Positions 39,173 to 51,920 are shown, counted from the stretch's first letter. The stretch is DNA of 64,000 nt from Hybos culiciformis (GCA_964007475.1 OZ023275.1:3038001-3102000), one strand, 5' to 3'. Made by a program: numbers and translations. The notes: generated from the letters alone by a model not told the origin.

Positions 39173-42100
39173 ATAATTTTGCATCCCTGTTCGATTCTCA
39201 TCTCGAACTGGTCATGCACTATACTTTGTTCAATTTTCGATTATTTAATTTTGTCGATTTCATCACAAATAAAATACGTATCAAAAGAAACACCAAATGT
39301 CCAAGCTAGGAAAACGAAAATTTTGTTGTTATTATAGTATTACTTTCACACTTTCAGTATGCAATTGATATTTTTCTGAACATAATTTAATTGTTTGCAA
39401 ATTATTTGTTGAACAAATTAAGCCGAACTAACGTAGTACCTACATATATAATTATAAATTCTTATTTAAATTGTTTTTTTTTTTTTTATTGAATCAAATA
39501 ATATTATACCATGAATGTATTAGGTGTTCCTTTTTTTTGTTTTTTTTTTTTTTAACAACATATTCCCAACTTAAAAATGTAATAAAAAAAAATTAATTTT
39601 TTTTTTTGGAGCTGAACAAGGATATTAAATGTAATGTGATTTCCGCATAAATACAGAAATTCAAATTACACATTATAATTTCTGAACATGGCAAACTGTC
39701 AAAAACTTATTTCATTTTTCAATATAATATAACTTCCTCAGAATTTCTTTTTTTTCTTATATATGAAATTTTGTGTGCAGTATATATATATAACGTACAA
39801 AAATAATGTATATTGTACATTATTATCTTACACATATAAATGTATATAATTTAAATTTTATTTTGTGTTAAATTCCTTTTATATTTTGTTATGGACAACA
39901 CATATATGTATATTTATGTACTGTAAGCATATAGGTTTGTTTTTTTTTTTTGGATTTCTAGAAATAATACTAGGGAGCTGTTTCGAGATTATATGTATTA
40001 AAAATGTATGGTTCTATTACCTTCTAAAATATCCTTTTTTTTCCAAATTATAAAAGTTTTCTTCGTGTCAAAATATTTGTATGAAAAAGATGTTATTGCA
40101 ACATACACATACATTATGATTTTATATATAAAATTTGTTTTGATTGCAGTATGAGAATTCTTATTTAAAAAAAAAAAATTGGTTTGTTATTTTAATATTT
40201 ACTCATCCAAAGAATTAAGAAATGTTGAGTGCCTAGAAAAATACGTTTAATGTAGTATTTTGCTTTTTTGAAATTTATTTATTTATTTATTCCACTTCAT
40301 TTAATTACAAGTGGTAATAATCCAGATAATATACAACAAACATAATGAGTACGTACATTCAAAGATTTTATTAATCAATAAATTACACATTGAAAAGAGC
40401 AATCAACAAAATACAATAAAAGAAAAAGCACATCAAGAGAAAAAGATTGCGTTAAAGGTTGAAATTGAACTTGTATTCAGTTGATTACATGATTAAATGA
40501 TTTGTTATGGAACTGACAGGCACTACTTTGAATTGGCGATATAATACGGATTAAAAGGTTTATAGGTTTATTTTCATTTATGAATTTGTATTTCTAATCA
40601 AATTGTCGATTGTCTATTAGAATTTGTTGATTTTATGATAACAAAATATCATCAGCAAAAAAACATTAAAAAATCTTGTGATATCATATGAACTCATTTT
40701 AGGATAGACCTAAGTTTTTTCTAAACTACAATATAAAAATTTTCAACATTGTTTGCATTTTTTGGAATATGCATGAAAAACTTTTAAAAATGTTCTCATT
40801 TTTTTTAAAGTTTTTTTTATACATTTAAAACTGAAAAAGAATAGAGATTACAATTGAAATAACATATTTTTGGCAACAAAATTATACTGCAATCCTAAAA
40901 TCAAAATTAAGTTGAGTGCTTTGTACTGGCTTTGCCATAACTTAAAAAAAAAAAAAAACATTTCTGAAAAGTTATTTAAAATTTTTAAAGGAAATACATA
41001 TAAAAATTAAAAGATTACTTGAAAATCATTTCTTTATAAAATAAACAGACAGGGCATTAAAATTTTTTTAATATTTTAAATATTTATGAAGTTTTAAGAT
41101 CTATGACATCTATAACTATATTAACAATCGACTCCAACTGAAATTTCTGTAATTTTTAAGTAATTTTTTAAATTAAAGCGATCTTTATTAAAAAAAATTA
41201 GAGCTGTATCTAAAGTGGTCGTGTGGAGTTAAGTAAATGATTTTGAGGGCTGCGTTATTGCATTATAAGTTTAAGTATAGTTAAATTTTATTTATATATT
41301 AAGTTCGATGATTTTAGTTCTAAGTGTCAAATAAATTTTTTAAACAATTTTGCTTAAAAAATTTTCTTTTTATTGTGGGTGGTTTAAAGGAAAATAATTT
41401 TCTTTTTTTAAATCTTCATATTGCATTCTTGGGATACATATATTTTCTTTATGTGTGCATCATTGGCGTCACATTTATATTTAATTTATTAAAAATAAAT
41501 TTTTGATACTAAGTACTTTAAAAAAATATCTCAAAGAAACTATAATATAACTCTTAGCTTTAAAAAAATAATTTTTATTATGGATTTTTTTATTCAAGGA
41601 TTTTGTTGAATTTTTTTTTTTTTTCAGCAAAAAATCAAAAACAAATTAAAAGTTAAAGTTAAAGAAAATATTATCTATATATTTATAATATAAATATTAT
41701 TAGTATCAAATTTTGAAGAAAACAAATATACAGCTTATTATACACAAGAAATATCCATTAACTGTCATTAAAAGAAAAATAAGAGAATATTCTTCTTTTC
41801 CTATATAGTATATATTTTTTTTCTCAACAATTTTAAATAGAATTACTTGAATCAATGGGAAAAACCATTTTTCTTTGTTTTTCCTACTTACAACATTTAA
41901 AAATAAGGATATTGACTTTAAAAAAAATATATAGTTCTATATATATGTACATACGGAAAAAACAAATCATGATGAAAAACAAAGAACGGAAAATGAAACA
42001 GAAAAAAAAAATGTTTGAGTATTTTCCAAAGGCATAAGAAGAATGAAAATAATTTTAATTCGTGAAAAGAGAAAAATAACCAAAAGGAAAATTTTCAAAT

Positions 42101-42429
42101 AAAAATAAATGAGGAAAATGAAAAGCTATATAAAATATAATAAAAAAAAAAAAATCTCGACTATACTACAAAAAATAAAAATAAATAAACAAAAAACGAA
42201 TCCAAATATAAATTGATATTTCATACGCTTTTTGAGGGTAAAACATAAAAATTACATTTAATTTTTGTTAACCAGCGAGAGTACATTATTTTGAGTGTTA
42301 TTAATGTTTGTCTTGATGTTTTTGTTGTATTTCAGATATTTTTTTGTGGGAAAAAATAGTGATACAAGTTTTTTTTGTTAAAGATTAAAATTATTAAAAT
42401 ATTTTTTGTTGAAATTATAATAATTTTTA
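39173..42429. other. AT-rich DNA without recognised genes
   Basis: Apart from the possible LINE tail listed separately, only A/T tracts and chance frames were seen. Confidence 0.6.
40273..40620 (-). repeat. Possible 3' tail of a LINE on the minus strand
   Basis: On the minus strand this region ends in AAGTGGAATAAATAAATAAA, resembling the simple-repeat tail of non-LTR elements. CCACTT/AAGTGG pair across a short loop at 40292-40314. No reverse transcriptase motif was found, so the assignment is weak. Confidence 0.3.
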
Positions 42430-42795
42430 GCCGGCTTTCCAACCAAATTGAAAAACGGATTATTATATTTTAATTTTCTGTCCATCTATGTCTGACTGTC
42501 CGTTCAAAACTAAAATTCTCATAACTATAGCGAATAACAAAATGTTCACAATATCATATAATTTCATACAAGATAAAAGCTGAAACTTTTTTTGGAAGGT
42601 ACAACCTTTCAAGTATCAAAAAGTCTTAATTATTTTCTATAGAATTGATATAAATTTAATATTTTTCAAGATAGTAGATGTCAATAAAAAAGATTGCGTC
42701 TAAAGATTCGGACTGTGGACTGAAAGTGTGTTTCGATGAAAATTGATATAATAATAGATATTGTTGAAGGAACTTAAAAAAATTTTTAGGCACCC
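42430..42795. repeat. Degenerate dispersed repeat left of the hAT insertion
   Basis: Less AT-biased than its surroundings, with a CTGTCC...GTCTGACTGTCC run at 42478-42500, a pattern common in insect interspersed repeats. A segment at 42711-42748 (GACTGTGGACTGAAAGTG) recurs as GAACTGTGGGCTGAAAGTG at 43344, beyond the hAT element, so the host site was a tandemly repeated unit. No coding capacity recognised. Confidence 0.5.
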
Positions 42796-42803
42796 GTTGT
42801 GTC

Positions 42804-43323
42804 TAGGGTTTCTTAAACCGAATTACTCGAACTCGAATTCGATTCGAAGTTCAGTTCCTGATTTATCGAATCTAAAAATTCGAAAATTCAAAAAATATTC
42901 TACCAGTAAAAATATTGTACAAGGAATTAACTCTGTATAAAAATACTGGCAAACGTACAGAAAATTTGCAAAAATTATTTAACGATCTAAGTTCAATTAA
43001 ACCGACTTCAACGGACTCTGAACGAGCTTTTTCCGTTTCAGCCAATTTTTGCTCCAAAATAAGGTCGAAATTATCTGAAAAATCTTCAAATTCGTTGTTA
43101 TTTTTAAAATTTTATTACTTACGACAAAAGAAATAAATACTTTTTGTTCAATATTATATATGTAAAAAAATACTTAATTGAATCAAATATTAAAACAGAA
43201 CTTATTACTTTATTAAAAAATTATTTTTAATAAAAATTTAACGAATTCGAAGGGTTTGACGAATTCCCAAATATAATACTCGGATTTGACGAACTTTATT
43301 TTCTCGAATTTTCAGAAACCCTA
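42804..43323 (+). mobile_element. Short hAT-family DNA transposon derivative (520 bp)
   Basis: Seen: 10-bp terminal inverted repeats TAGGGTTTCT / AGAAACCCTA, flanked by a perfect 8-bp duplication GTTGTGTC at 42796-42803 and 43324-43331. An 8-bp target duplication is the hallmark of hAT transposition. Subterminal DNA carries many CGAATT/AATTCG iterations, as hAT ends often do. The interior keeps only the 3' end of a transposase gene. The element landed in the second copy of a degenerate repeat of about 104 bp (copies begin at 42692 and, interrupted, at 43324). Confidence 0.93.
42915..43136 (+). pseudogene. hAT transposase C-terminal (dimerisation) fragment
   Basis: hAT transposases cut and paste their element and dimerise through a conserved C-terminal domain. 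Only that end is present: about 73 codons including SIKPTSTDSERAFSVSANFC followed by SKIRSKLSEKSSNSLLFLK. The TSxxSERxFS motif followed by a hydrophobic LxFLK helix is the classical end of the family. A full transposase is several hundred residues, so the RNase H-like core with its catalytic acids and the zinc finger are missing. The frame is open to its stop within the element at 42804-43323. It cannot act alone and would need a full-length relative to move. Minus-strand frames over it are shadows. Confidence 0.88.
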
Positions 43324-43331
43324 GTTGTGTC

Positions 43332-45907
43332 TAAGCAGGAATTGAACTGTGGGCTGAAAGTGGACTTCAGTAAAAATTATTATAAGTAAATAAAATTAAA
43401 AAAAAAAAGTGTTTTAAATCGAAATGATGAAAATGGTCCCCAACTTCGTTCATATTTGTAAATAAAATAGAAATTTAAATTATCTATATTTTAATAAAAT
43501 TTTATAAAGACCATTAAAGCAGACTAGATATCCAAAGAACAAACTATTGTTTTTAAACATTTCCCCAGCCCAATAAAAATTATTTCAATTTAATGAATAT
43601 TATTTAATTTTAAAATTGATTTCAAGCCGAAAATAGATTTATGCAAATTAAAACATTTTAAATATTCATCATTATTTCGGCGCCAATTTTAAGATGGAAA
43701 ATCAATAGAAATATTTTAAGTTCGAAAACTAAGCAGTATCAAATTTTCTAAATTTAGTATTATTTATACATTTAATATTATTATAAATAGAAAAATTTCA
43801 AGAACATTAATTAAATTTGATAATAAAATCATTTATATAGAATCATGAATTTATATGTTCATTGAAGTATGAAGAATGATATTTAATAACAAAATGAATA
43901 AGTTGTCCCCATATAGTTACGTGAATTAGATATTATTTTTCTTGAAGACAATGAATGATATACATATATTATTGGTCAAAAATAATGCTTCTTGTCCATT
44001 AAATATTTTTAAGTTATTTAAAAATAAAAATGATTGCAATCGCAAATAATGTGAAAAGTTCAAAATGTTTAATACGAGCCCTGCATCATAAGACCTCGAA
44101 CGGTTTTTTTTTTTTTTTTGTTTTGTTCTACTTTTTTCCAGTTTTCTCCAGTTTTGTATTTTTTTCATTTAAACAAACCTTTTTTAAGAGTTTTGGTCTT
44201 TATAAAAGAACATTTTTTTAAGTTAAATTTTGTGAAAAAAATTATTTTCCAAAAGTCTGCTTTTTCAACCTTTTTTTTGGGCATCGCAGAAATTTTCGAA
44301 AGATGCAATTTGAAGCGCATTTGGGAGTAGTTAATTTTAGCTTTTTGGGTTTTGTCGATAAAATAGAGTCAAAAAACGCCTTTGAAATTCCAAAAAACAG
44401 CCAAAAACTGCTATTTTTCGCGTTAGCTATTACGGCAGCTCTTCAAAACTGATAAGTTCAGTAAAAAATAACTATGATGATATTTTGCTGTTGAACTATC
44501 AAAATTATTATTATTATATTTTTTTTTGTGTTTGCATAAGAACGAAATTAAAAAAAATGTTTCTATTAGTTTTAAATTAAAAAAACAAAATAAATAAATT
44601 CATAAAAATATTTTATGTAAAAAATATTCTTTCTCTTTTTGTGAACCAGGTGAAAATAATATTTTCATTCAAGTGTTGATAGTTTTATTTTCTCTTAATT
44701 TTTTTTTATTTTTTATTTTAACTTATGTACATTTAACAAATAAATTAATAGAATTGTTATAAAAAAAAAGTTAAATAAATATTATACCATGTAAGCAAAA
44801 AATGAAAAATGATCTGATTTAGAGGTCTTTGACACTCTGAGTGTAATTTTTAATGACTAAAAATAAATAAAAAAAAAAATATTTACGACGAATCATCCTT
44901 TTTTTTTTAAATTTTTTTTGCTGTTTTTCCACCAAATAAATTTCAACATAAGATGACAAAAAATCCGTCATTTAACGTTTTCAGTGATGTAAAAAGGATA
45001 TAACTTTTATTACAATTTTTATTTTTTTCATATTAATTATTTACCCTATAATGGGGGGAGAAAAAAAATTAAACAAGACTAAAAATATCCTTGTCAAATT
45101 TTTTTTTTGTAAGTACCCAAAGACTTAAAATTTATTCAATCAAATTTTTAAAGATTTAACTTTTTTGTTTCTTCTTTAATTTAGATATTAATTTCTCATT
45201 AGATGACGCCTTTTTAAGGGAAGAAAAAAAAATACTAAAGGCGTTGCTATGTGAATTTACTAATTTAAAAGATAAAAAAAAATTATTTTCTTTTTTCCTG
45301 ATTGATTTGAAATGTCTTTAAAATTAAATAAGCTTTGTATTATCACTTAATTAAGAGAAATATTATTTTGTAATAGATATAGATTTATTTAGGACATAAT
45401 ATTTATATATGTTTCATTTTTTGTTTTTTTACACACTAATTAGAGTTAATACGAACAAGGACATTGCTGTTGTACTATATTAAAGGACATTTTTAATCTG
45501 TTTTCTTATCTTATTTATTTGCTGATGATTAAAAAATCATGAAGAGTACACATAACATAGAAAAAACTTTAAATCTAAATAAAAGAAAAAGAATTGAATA
45601 TTGTAAACATTCTCGGCCAATAATTTTGTAAAATATTGTTGTAAAATCTAAAGTCTAATTCAGGGTTCAATTTTATTTTTAAAATTTACTTGTTTTCAAA
45701 TCAAAAATATTATTTACAATTGTAAGTGTATTTAGAATAATAAGGACTTACCAATTTTATCTGATTATGAAAAATCAGAAATTTTATTTCACTTCTCAAG
45801 ATAATAATTTCTATATGACAGTTGAAGTAACGAAGCATACCCACTTTGATAAAACAAAATTATTAGTATTTTTTTTTTAAATATACATAAGTCTTGCAAA
45901 AATATCA
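43332..45907. other. AT-rich DNA without recognised genes
   Basis: A mildly GC-richer patch at 44060-44105 (ACGAGCCCTGCATCATAAGA) may be transposon-derived but has no identifiable ends or domain. Confidence 0.55.
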
Positions 45908-46190
45908 GAATATTTAGGAACCAAAACTCATGAAATCTTTGGGTTGGAAAAACAACATACTTCATCACTTGGTTAGAATTTTCTTTTAAGCTTATATATA
46001 AATACTTTTAATTAAAAATAAAATTTTAAATTTGTTATATAAATGGCAAGTAAATGTTTCGAATATTTAGGGACCAAAACTCATGAAATATTTCGATTGG
46101 GAAAACACCGCATATATTCATGAAAACTTGGTTAGCATTTTTCTTTTAAGCTTATATGTGAATATTTTTAATTAAAAGGAAAATTTCAAC
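45908..46190. repeat. Diverged tandem duplication, about 153-bp period
   Basis: GAATATTTAGGAACCAAAAC at 45908 recurs as GAATATTTAGGGACCAAAAC at 46061. Both copies continue with CTCATGAAAT, TTGG, AAAACA, CTTGGTTAG and TTTTCTTTTAAGCTTATAT. Confidence 0.88.
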
Positions 46191-48096
46191 CCAATCGTAT
46201 TAAATTAAACACATTAAACAGTTTCATCATAAAATATAAATAATTTTCTGAAGCAAAGTTTATGTATTTAATATTCTGTCTCTTCAAGTATTCATCATCA
46301 CATCTTTTCATTTTATATGTTATTTTTAAAGTTAATGCTCCGCACATAAATTCTCTTTTGAAAATAGCGCAAAATGATATTATTTCTAATCAAAAAATAA
46401 ATAAATTTAAAATTAAATTTATGAGAATTTCTTAAAATGCAGCAAATTGAAAAACAAAAAAAAAAAAGTTAAATTTATCACTGATTTTGTATATAAACGA
46501 AGAAATATTATATTTTAAAAGAAAATGTGACATCATATGTAGTTTTCTATATAATACACAATACGATAGTTTTCTATGATTCTGTGTATATTCTAAAATA
46601 AAAATAATTACATAAATTTATTTCGAATATACATGTATATTCACATAGTTTTTTTTTTTTTTTTGAATAATATAATATGGACAGAATCATTCTATATAAA
46701 AAGTCAATAATTCTATTTGAACTAAAATTGAAAATAAGTATAGAATACTATACGTTAGAATGGACGGAAAAATGTTTTATTGCAAAATTTTGAATATAGA
46801 AAAAAAAAATTAATTCGGAAATGAACATATTCAAGTTGTGTCGCTTCATTGCATAAATGAAATGTAGTACCATTTGCGATTTAAAGTAGATTATTTTAGC
46901 ACTATGAATTTTGTTCTTGTGATTATCGTCCTTAAAAACGCAAAAAAAAAAAAAAAAAAAAAAAACAACCGCGTGAAAATGTTCAAAAAAAAAGGAATAA
47001 TGACGAGGAGGAGTATACCCACATCTTCACGTATTATTTATAACTTCCGTCATGATATAGGATTTAGGTACTTAATGTTTTTTATAATATTCGACGTTTT
47101 ATTTATGATATCATTTAGAAAATGTTTAAAAATACAATAAAATTAATATATTCATAAATACTTTATAGCACGAATATGTTATTTGTAATTAAGAATTGTA
47201 TACATATAGTGAAAATTATTCGTCCCAAATATTGATCTTTCATTTTCTTAATAAAATGGAAATGGAAAACATTGCCTTGAAAATTTTTCAATGTCTAAAG
47301 GACTTCGGATTATTTTATGTTCTATTTTAGCTACCGGCCACCTCCTTTTCATTTCGTAAAGAGTTAGAAAAAAAAAACAAGAACAAAAAGATAATTACTA
47401 GGCACAAGAACGTACTTAAGCACACAAAACTGAAACTATTATAAATTTAAACACACGAAGAATCTTGACTCAAATTGTCTGCATGTTTAATGCAGTGCCA
47501 ATATTTATTCTAGATGCGTATCTGGTATTTTACTGATTCCTTTTCCCGAAGCTTTTGCTACAAGTTCTTATTTATTTATATTTAATTGGTTCTATGGTGG
47601 TTTATACGTAAAAACCTTTATATTACCTTAACTTATCATATTCAATTTAGTAATTGAACTCTTAGTAGAGGACATCATTTTACTCATTACGAAAACAATA
47701 TCAAGTATTTTTCTCCTACTTTCAAGAGATTGTCGATTATTTGCTACTACGACCAAAGTCTGTATTAATGACGGCTTCAGGCATACTTATACGATAAACT
47801 GTTCTTAATAGGCGAATGTTATAAATAGGAAGCCTTGAACTATCCAATCTATTGCAAATTTCATAAACTACTAAATTTGGACATCAAAATTCCACTTTTG
47901 AAGAAAATTAATTTTTTTTTCTAATTTTATTGAATCAATTTCATAATTAATTTCATAACAATTTCATAATAATATCAGATTTTGATGGCTTCATAAATAT
48001 TAAATTAAAAATAAAAAACTTTTCAGGATGCAAAAATATAATATGTTTTCTTTTCCAAGTTTCTAATTTTAAATTATTTATTTATTTTTTTTACAG
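46191..48096. other. AT-rich DNA upstream of the candidate Dpr leader
   Basis: Contains a run of about 24 A at 46941-46964. The region 47230-47880 is less biased (for example ACGGCTTCAGGCATACTTATAC) and might be an old gene or transposon relic, but all frames are interrupted within about 30 codons and no family was recognised. Confidence 0.5.
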
Positions 48097-48985
48097 ATCT
48101 ATGTACCAAAAAAAAAATTAATAATAATAATATACAACCAAGAAGGAAGGAAAATTAATAATAGAAGCAACAGACAAATTTTTACATAAATCAAAAATCA
48201 AATGAAAAATCAAAAGTAGATTTTTTAATTTTTCTCCAACATAATATAAACAAAAATAGAAAACAAAAATATTAAAATAAAAAAAAAACGTATGCAAAAA
48301 CAAATTAAAAACAAAACAAAAAAAAAATTGAAAAATACATAAAAAGTATATTAATTCCTGTGAAATAAAAGGAAAGAAATAAAACAAAAAAAAAAGAAGA
48401 AAATTGAGCACAAAAAAAAATGTTTTTATGGGATAAACATGAAAATGGATAAAAATTAAATTATCCTGAAAATACGAAAAAAAAAAAGTCATAAAAAAAA
48501 AAGTTATAAAGAAAATTAATTATTCTGTTGGTGTTAAAATGAAAATGGAAAAAAAAAACAAAAAGAAAAAAACAAATTGTACCTAGGACGGGAGAGTTAC
48601 AAAAATAACAAAAAAAAAAAAAAAATTATACACAAAAATCAAATTAAATGAATTTCTGAAAAAAAAAAAAAAAAATGAATTTGTTTATTTCATTTTGTAT
48701 TTACATTGCATAAATTGTGCTTGTTTTTTTTTTTTTTTTAATTATTTTATTCTATTGAAAACAATAAAAACAACAAAACAAGATGAGAAAAAAATAAAAA
48801 ATTCTCAAATTTTTTTGGGTTTTTTATTTTTGATTTGTTGTTTTCATTATCAATGCACAACGAAAAAATAAGTATCAAAAAAAAAACCGAAAAACAAACA
48901 TAAAACAAACAAAATAATATAAAATAACAACAAAAAAAAAACAATATAAAAAGATAACAAACAAACAAAAAAGATAAACAAAAAA
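48097..48985 (+). other. Possible 5' untranslated region upstream of the Dpr start codon
   Basis: A T-rich tract ending TTTTTTTTACAG at 48096 is a plausible acceptor. The following DNA up to the ATG is A-rich with many AAC/AAAAC blocks, like insect 5' leaders. This could be a leader exon spliced from an upstream non-coding exon, or simply DNA around a promoter. No TATA box or initiator could be picked out of this composition. The minus-strand frames here, full of Phe, Leu and Tyr, are artefacts of the A-rich plus strand. Confidence 0.3.
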
Positions 48986-49088
48986 ATGAGTACATTAATT
49001 GAATTGAGAAGAATTTGTTTAATTTTAAATTTTTATTCAATATATTTTCATAATTATGTCACCAGTGTAATTATTCCATACGGAAATG
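48986..49088 (+). CDS. Candidate first coding exon of a Dpr-family gene (signal peptide region)
   Basis: Seen: an ATG preceded by a run of A (a good insect start context) opens 34 codons plus one leftover base, ending at a strong donor, G followed by GTAAGT. The peptide begins MSTLIELRRICLILNFYSIY, a short charged start then a hydrophobic stretch at about residues 10-27, as expected for a signal peptide of a secreted or membrane-anchored Ig protein. The single leftover G plus the first two bases (AA) of the exon at 60907 makes a Glu codon, so the reading frame continues without a stop into the Ig domain. The A/C-rich DNA just upstream resembles an insect 5' untranslated leader. Inference: this is the translation start of the Dpr gene. 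The link across an 11.8-kb intron rests on phase, donor strength and peptide character, not on transcript evidence, and another upstream exon could exist. Confidence 0.6.
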
Positions 49089-49242
49089 GTAAGTACAATA
49101 ATTTTTTTTTATTTTATTTTATTTTTAATCTATATATTTTATTTTTTGTATTTATATGTATACTTATATGTATATTTTATATGCGCCGTGACATTTGTCC
49201 GCAGGACATTTTCCCGCCATAAAATTTGTATGAAAAACTTCG

Positions 49243-49476
49243 CGAACAAATGTCATTTTACAAAATGACGATGTCCGCAATTGTAAAATGACAATACGTG
49301 TCCGCCGCGGACTAAGGTAACAAAACGAGCGGACAAATGTCATTTTGAAAAATGCCATTTGTCCGAGATTTATTTTTAAAATTTTTAGCGGACAAATGTC
49401 ATTTTGCAAAATGTCACTTATCCGCGATTGATTTCTAGTGCGGACAACTGTCATTTTGCAAAATGACATTTGTCCG
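49243..49476. repeat. Array of four 36-bp near-palindromes
   Basis: Units lie at 49243-49277, 49330-49365, 49389-49424 and 49441-49476. Each is close to CGGACAAATGTCATTTTG followed by its own inverted complement. Flanking DNA from 49188 to 49540 contains single half-units (GACATTTGTCCG, GGACAAAAGTCATTTCG, GGACAAATGTCC). It begins about 100 bases after the donor of the 48986 exon. The 127-codon minus-strand frame over it is an artefact of the repeats. Confidence 0.93.
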
Positions 49477-50087
49477 GGCGGCTTAAAAGGCATTTCGAAT
49501 CCCGGACAAAAGTCATTTCGAATTGTGGACAAATGTCCAACCCCCATTTTATTGTTAGTTAGTTAATATAGTTTACATATATGTTGTCATTTATTTAAAT
49601 TTCAATGACTGACTGGTTATGGAATGTTTTTTTTCGGAGGGTAGATAGGAAAAAGATGGGATACTTCGTAATTTAATATGATTTTTTTTTTTTTGTAATT
49701 TTTTCCATAATACTTTTAAAAAGGCTTGATATATGCACATATGTATTTTGAGTGTATAACTTAAGTGTTATCTCTTAACAATAATTATTCATGCAATTAA
49801 TTTTAATTTTTATTGTTCTTTTTTTCTGAATTTTACTTTATACTGATGAAGCTCTGTTGAACAATTAGTCCGGTTTTAATTTTCTTTTTTTTTTCAATTT
49901 TAAAAACATACTTTTAATCTTATTGTTTCCGCGTATACTTAATTGTGGGAGCGTTTTTTGTTATTTTCGATTTATTTTCCGTTTGAAAGAACACAATGTT
50001 AATCGACCTTAATTAAGTCGTCTTAAGTTTTGACTTTATGTCCCATATGTCGGAAAATGTTAACATCAAAAAATTTATTGATTTATT

Positions 50088-50133
50088 TTTATAGACGTTG
50101 TGTGCCATACTTTATAGACGTTGTGTGCCATAC
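50088..50133. repeat. 23-bp perfect tandem duplication
   Basis: TTTATAGACGTTGTGTGCCA plus TAC occurs twice head to tail, at 50088-50110 and 50111-50133. Confidence 0.95.
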
Positions 50134-50305
50134 CTTATTTTGTCCAAACGCATTTTTTGTTATTCAATACAGTATTTGGTCAATATAAATTTTTTATTTC
50201 ATGTACTTTTATTTAGTTCACTTCTTTTTATTTCCTTGTTCGAGAACCTGTTGTAACCTGTGTAAAAATTGTTTATAAAACGATGATTTTGTTATCAATC
50301 GATCA

Positions 50306-50346
50306 AACTGTGTAAAGATTAACTAGAGAACTGTGTAAAGATTAAC
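50306..50346. repeat. 23-bp tandem duplication
   Basis: AACTGTGTAAAGATTAAC starts at 50306 and again at 50329. A related ACCTGTGTAAAAATT lies at about 50256. Confidence 0.85.
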
Positions 50347-51920
50347 CATGCAATCCGACACATCCTTCTTCAGTAATTATTTTTTTCGGTGTACATTTTA
50401 ATATAAATTTTAATACAGTTTTACACAAATGGCAGAATTTTGTGCTATGAAATCTAGGTTATATAAATTTTTAAATTTTTCGTATAGCATTAAATCTATG
50501 TATTTCTTTATCATTGATTAATATGATCATCATTTTATTTTTATTTTATTGAATATTTTATGAGAAGAATTTTTTATTTTTTTGTTTTTATTTAAACTGA
50601 AAATCGATTTAAGACCTTTTTCTTAAAATAAATAAATAAAAAAAAGCAAAAAAAAAACTGCCCTTGTCCTTGACAAAAATCTTACCCTAAGCAGAAATTT
50701 GTGATGCAGAGGCGCAATTTACCAAAAACATTTATTTATCTTTTTTTTTTGTTTTACAAATTTTTTAATTTTTTTAACCAGATTATCAATAAAATAAAAA
50801 TTTATTATTCATTGCTAAATGATCCATTAAATATTAATTATGTTAATTTAATTTGAACATTGTGGAAATTTTTTTTTTTTTATCATTCAAGGACTTTCAT
50901 TTAAAATGATTAATTACACAATCTCGTTAAGATTATTTTCCATTAATTTTTGAATTATTGCTTTTTCACTGTTGAATTTAATTTTTGTCATTGTGGTGTT
51001 GGTGGTGGTGGTAATTATGTTGCAATTAATTGCCTGCGTTTTTTGTTGCTGCCATTGACGATAAGCGATAGTTGAAGAACTATATGCAGTTTAAGGGGAA
51101 CCCTGTATTGTCTAAATTACTAATAAACTATTTTTTTTAAATTGTATCAAACTGATTAATTGTTGAGTTACATATTTAACAAATTGGGCAAAGTATTACC
51201 TTTTGCCTCGTCTATCAAAGTGATTGTGCTTTATTTTTAAAATTTCGAATATGCTAAAAAGTAAATCAGACATAAAGGATCGGTGTAATAAGAAACGTTG
51301 CCTAGAAAATTTGTTTAAAAACATATTTAAGTTACATTTCAATTTTTTTTTGATAAATTAAAAAAATATATATTTTATTATTTTTTTTTAATTTTCAATG
51401 AAAAATTGAAAATTGAAAACACCTTAACTTTAAATTAATTATAGGTTTACCTAAAATATTAAAAAAGGAAGGAAAAATTAAAAATTTTTTATTTGTCATT
51501 TTAATCTTTTTCATCATTTAATTAATTTTGATTAATTTTATATATTTTTACAGAATCTTTGTTCCGAATACAAAAATTTTGCTTGATAAAGAACCACAAC
51601 TTTGAAAAAGTTTTTCTTTCAAAAAAAAAAAAATATTTTTTATTCTCAATTTCTTTCATAGGAAGAAGAATAAGTTTGGACGCAAACTTCTTTGGATTTT
51701 AATTAACATTTTGCAGATTTGAAAAAAGTTTTTAATTGAGCTAATTTAATTTTTTTTTTGTTTTTAAAATGACATAGATGTCAAGGATTTTTCAATATTT
51801 GTGAAATTTTTTGTAAAATTTTCCAACAAACTGTGAAAAACAATTAATTTTAATTTTTTTTTTTGTGAATTGAATTAAATTAAATTTTTTTTCTTAATTA
51901 CGAATAAAGTTTTTTGTTTT

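Noticed and set aside
43926..44330. Transposon protein in the patch around ACGAGCCCTGCATCATAAGA
   Set aside because: No motif, ends or long frame beyond poly(T)-driven Phe runs could be found.
48118..49040. Long Phe/Leu/Tyr-rich minus-strand membrane-like proteins
   Set aside because: The plus strand is A-rich with AAC blocks, so its complement avoids stops and encodes Phe/Leu/Cys by composition. The region fits a 5' leader better.
49243..49476. CRISPR-like array: 36-bp repeats with short spacers
   Set aside because: Repeat length is CRISPR-like, but the units are full palindromes that vary in sequence, spacers are only 16-23 bases, half-units surround them, and the DNA is insect intron. 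A foldback repeat explains it.
49164..49547. 127-codon minus-strand frame with a repeated CKMTFVR motif
   Set aside because: The peptide repeat is the translation of the DNA palindrome array.
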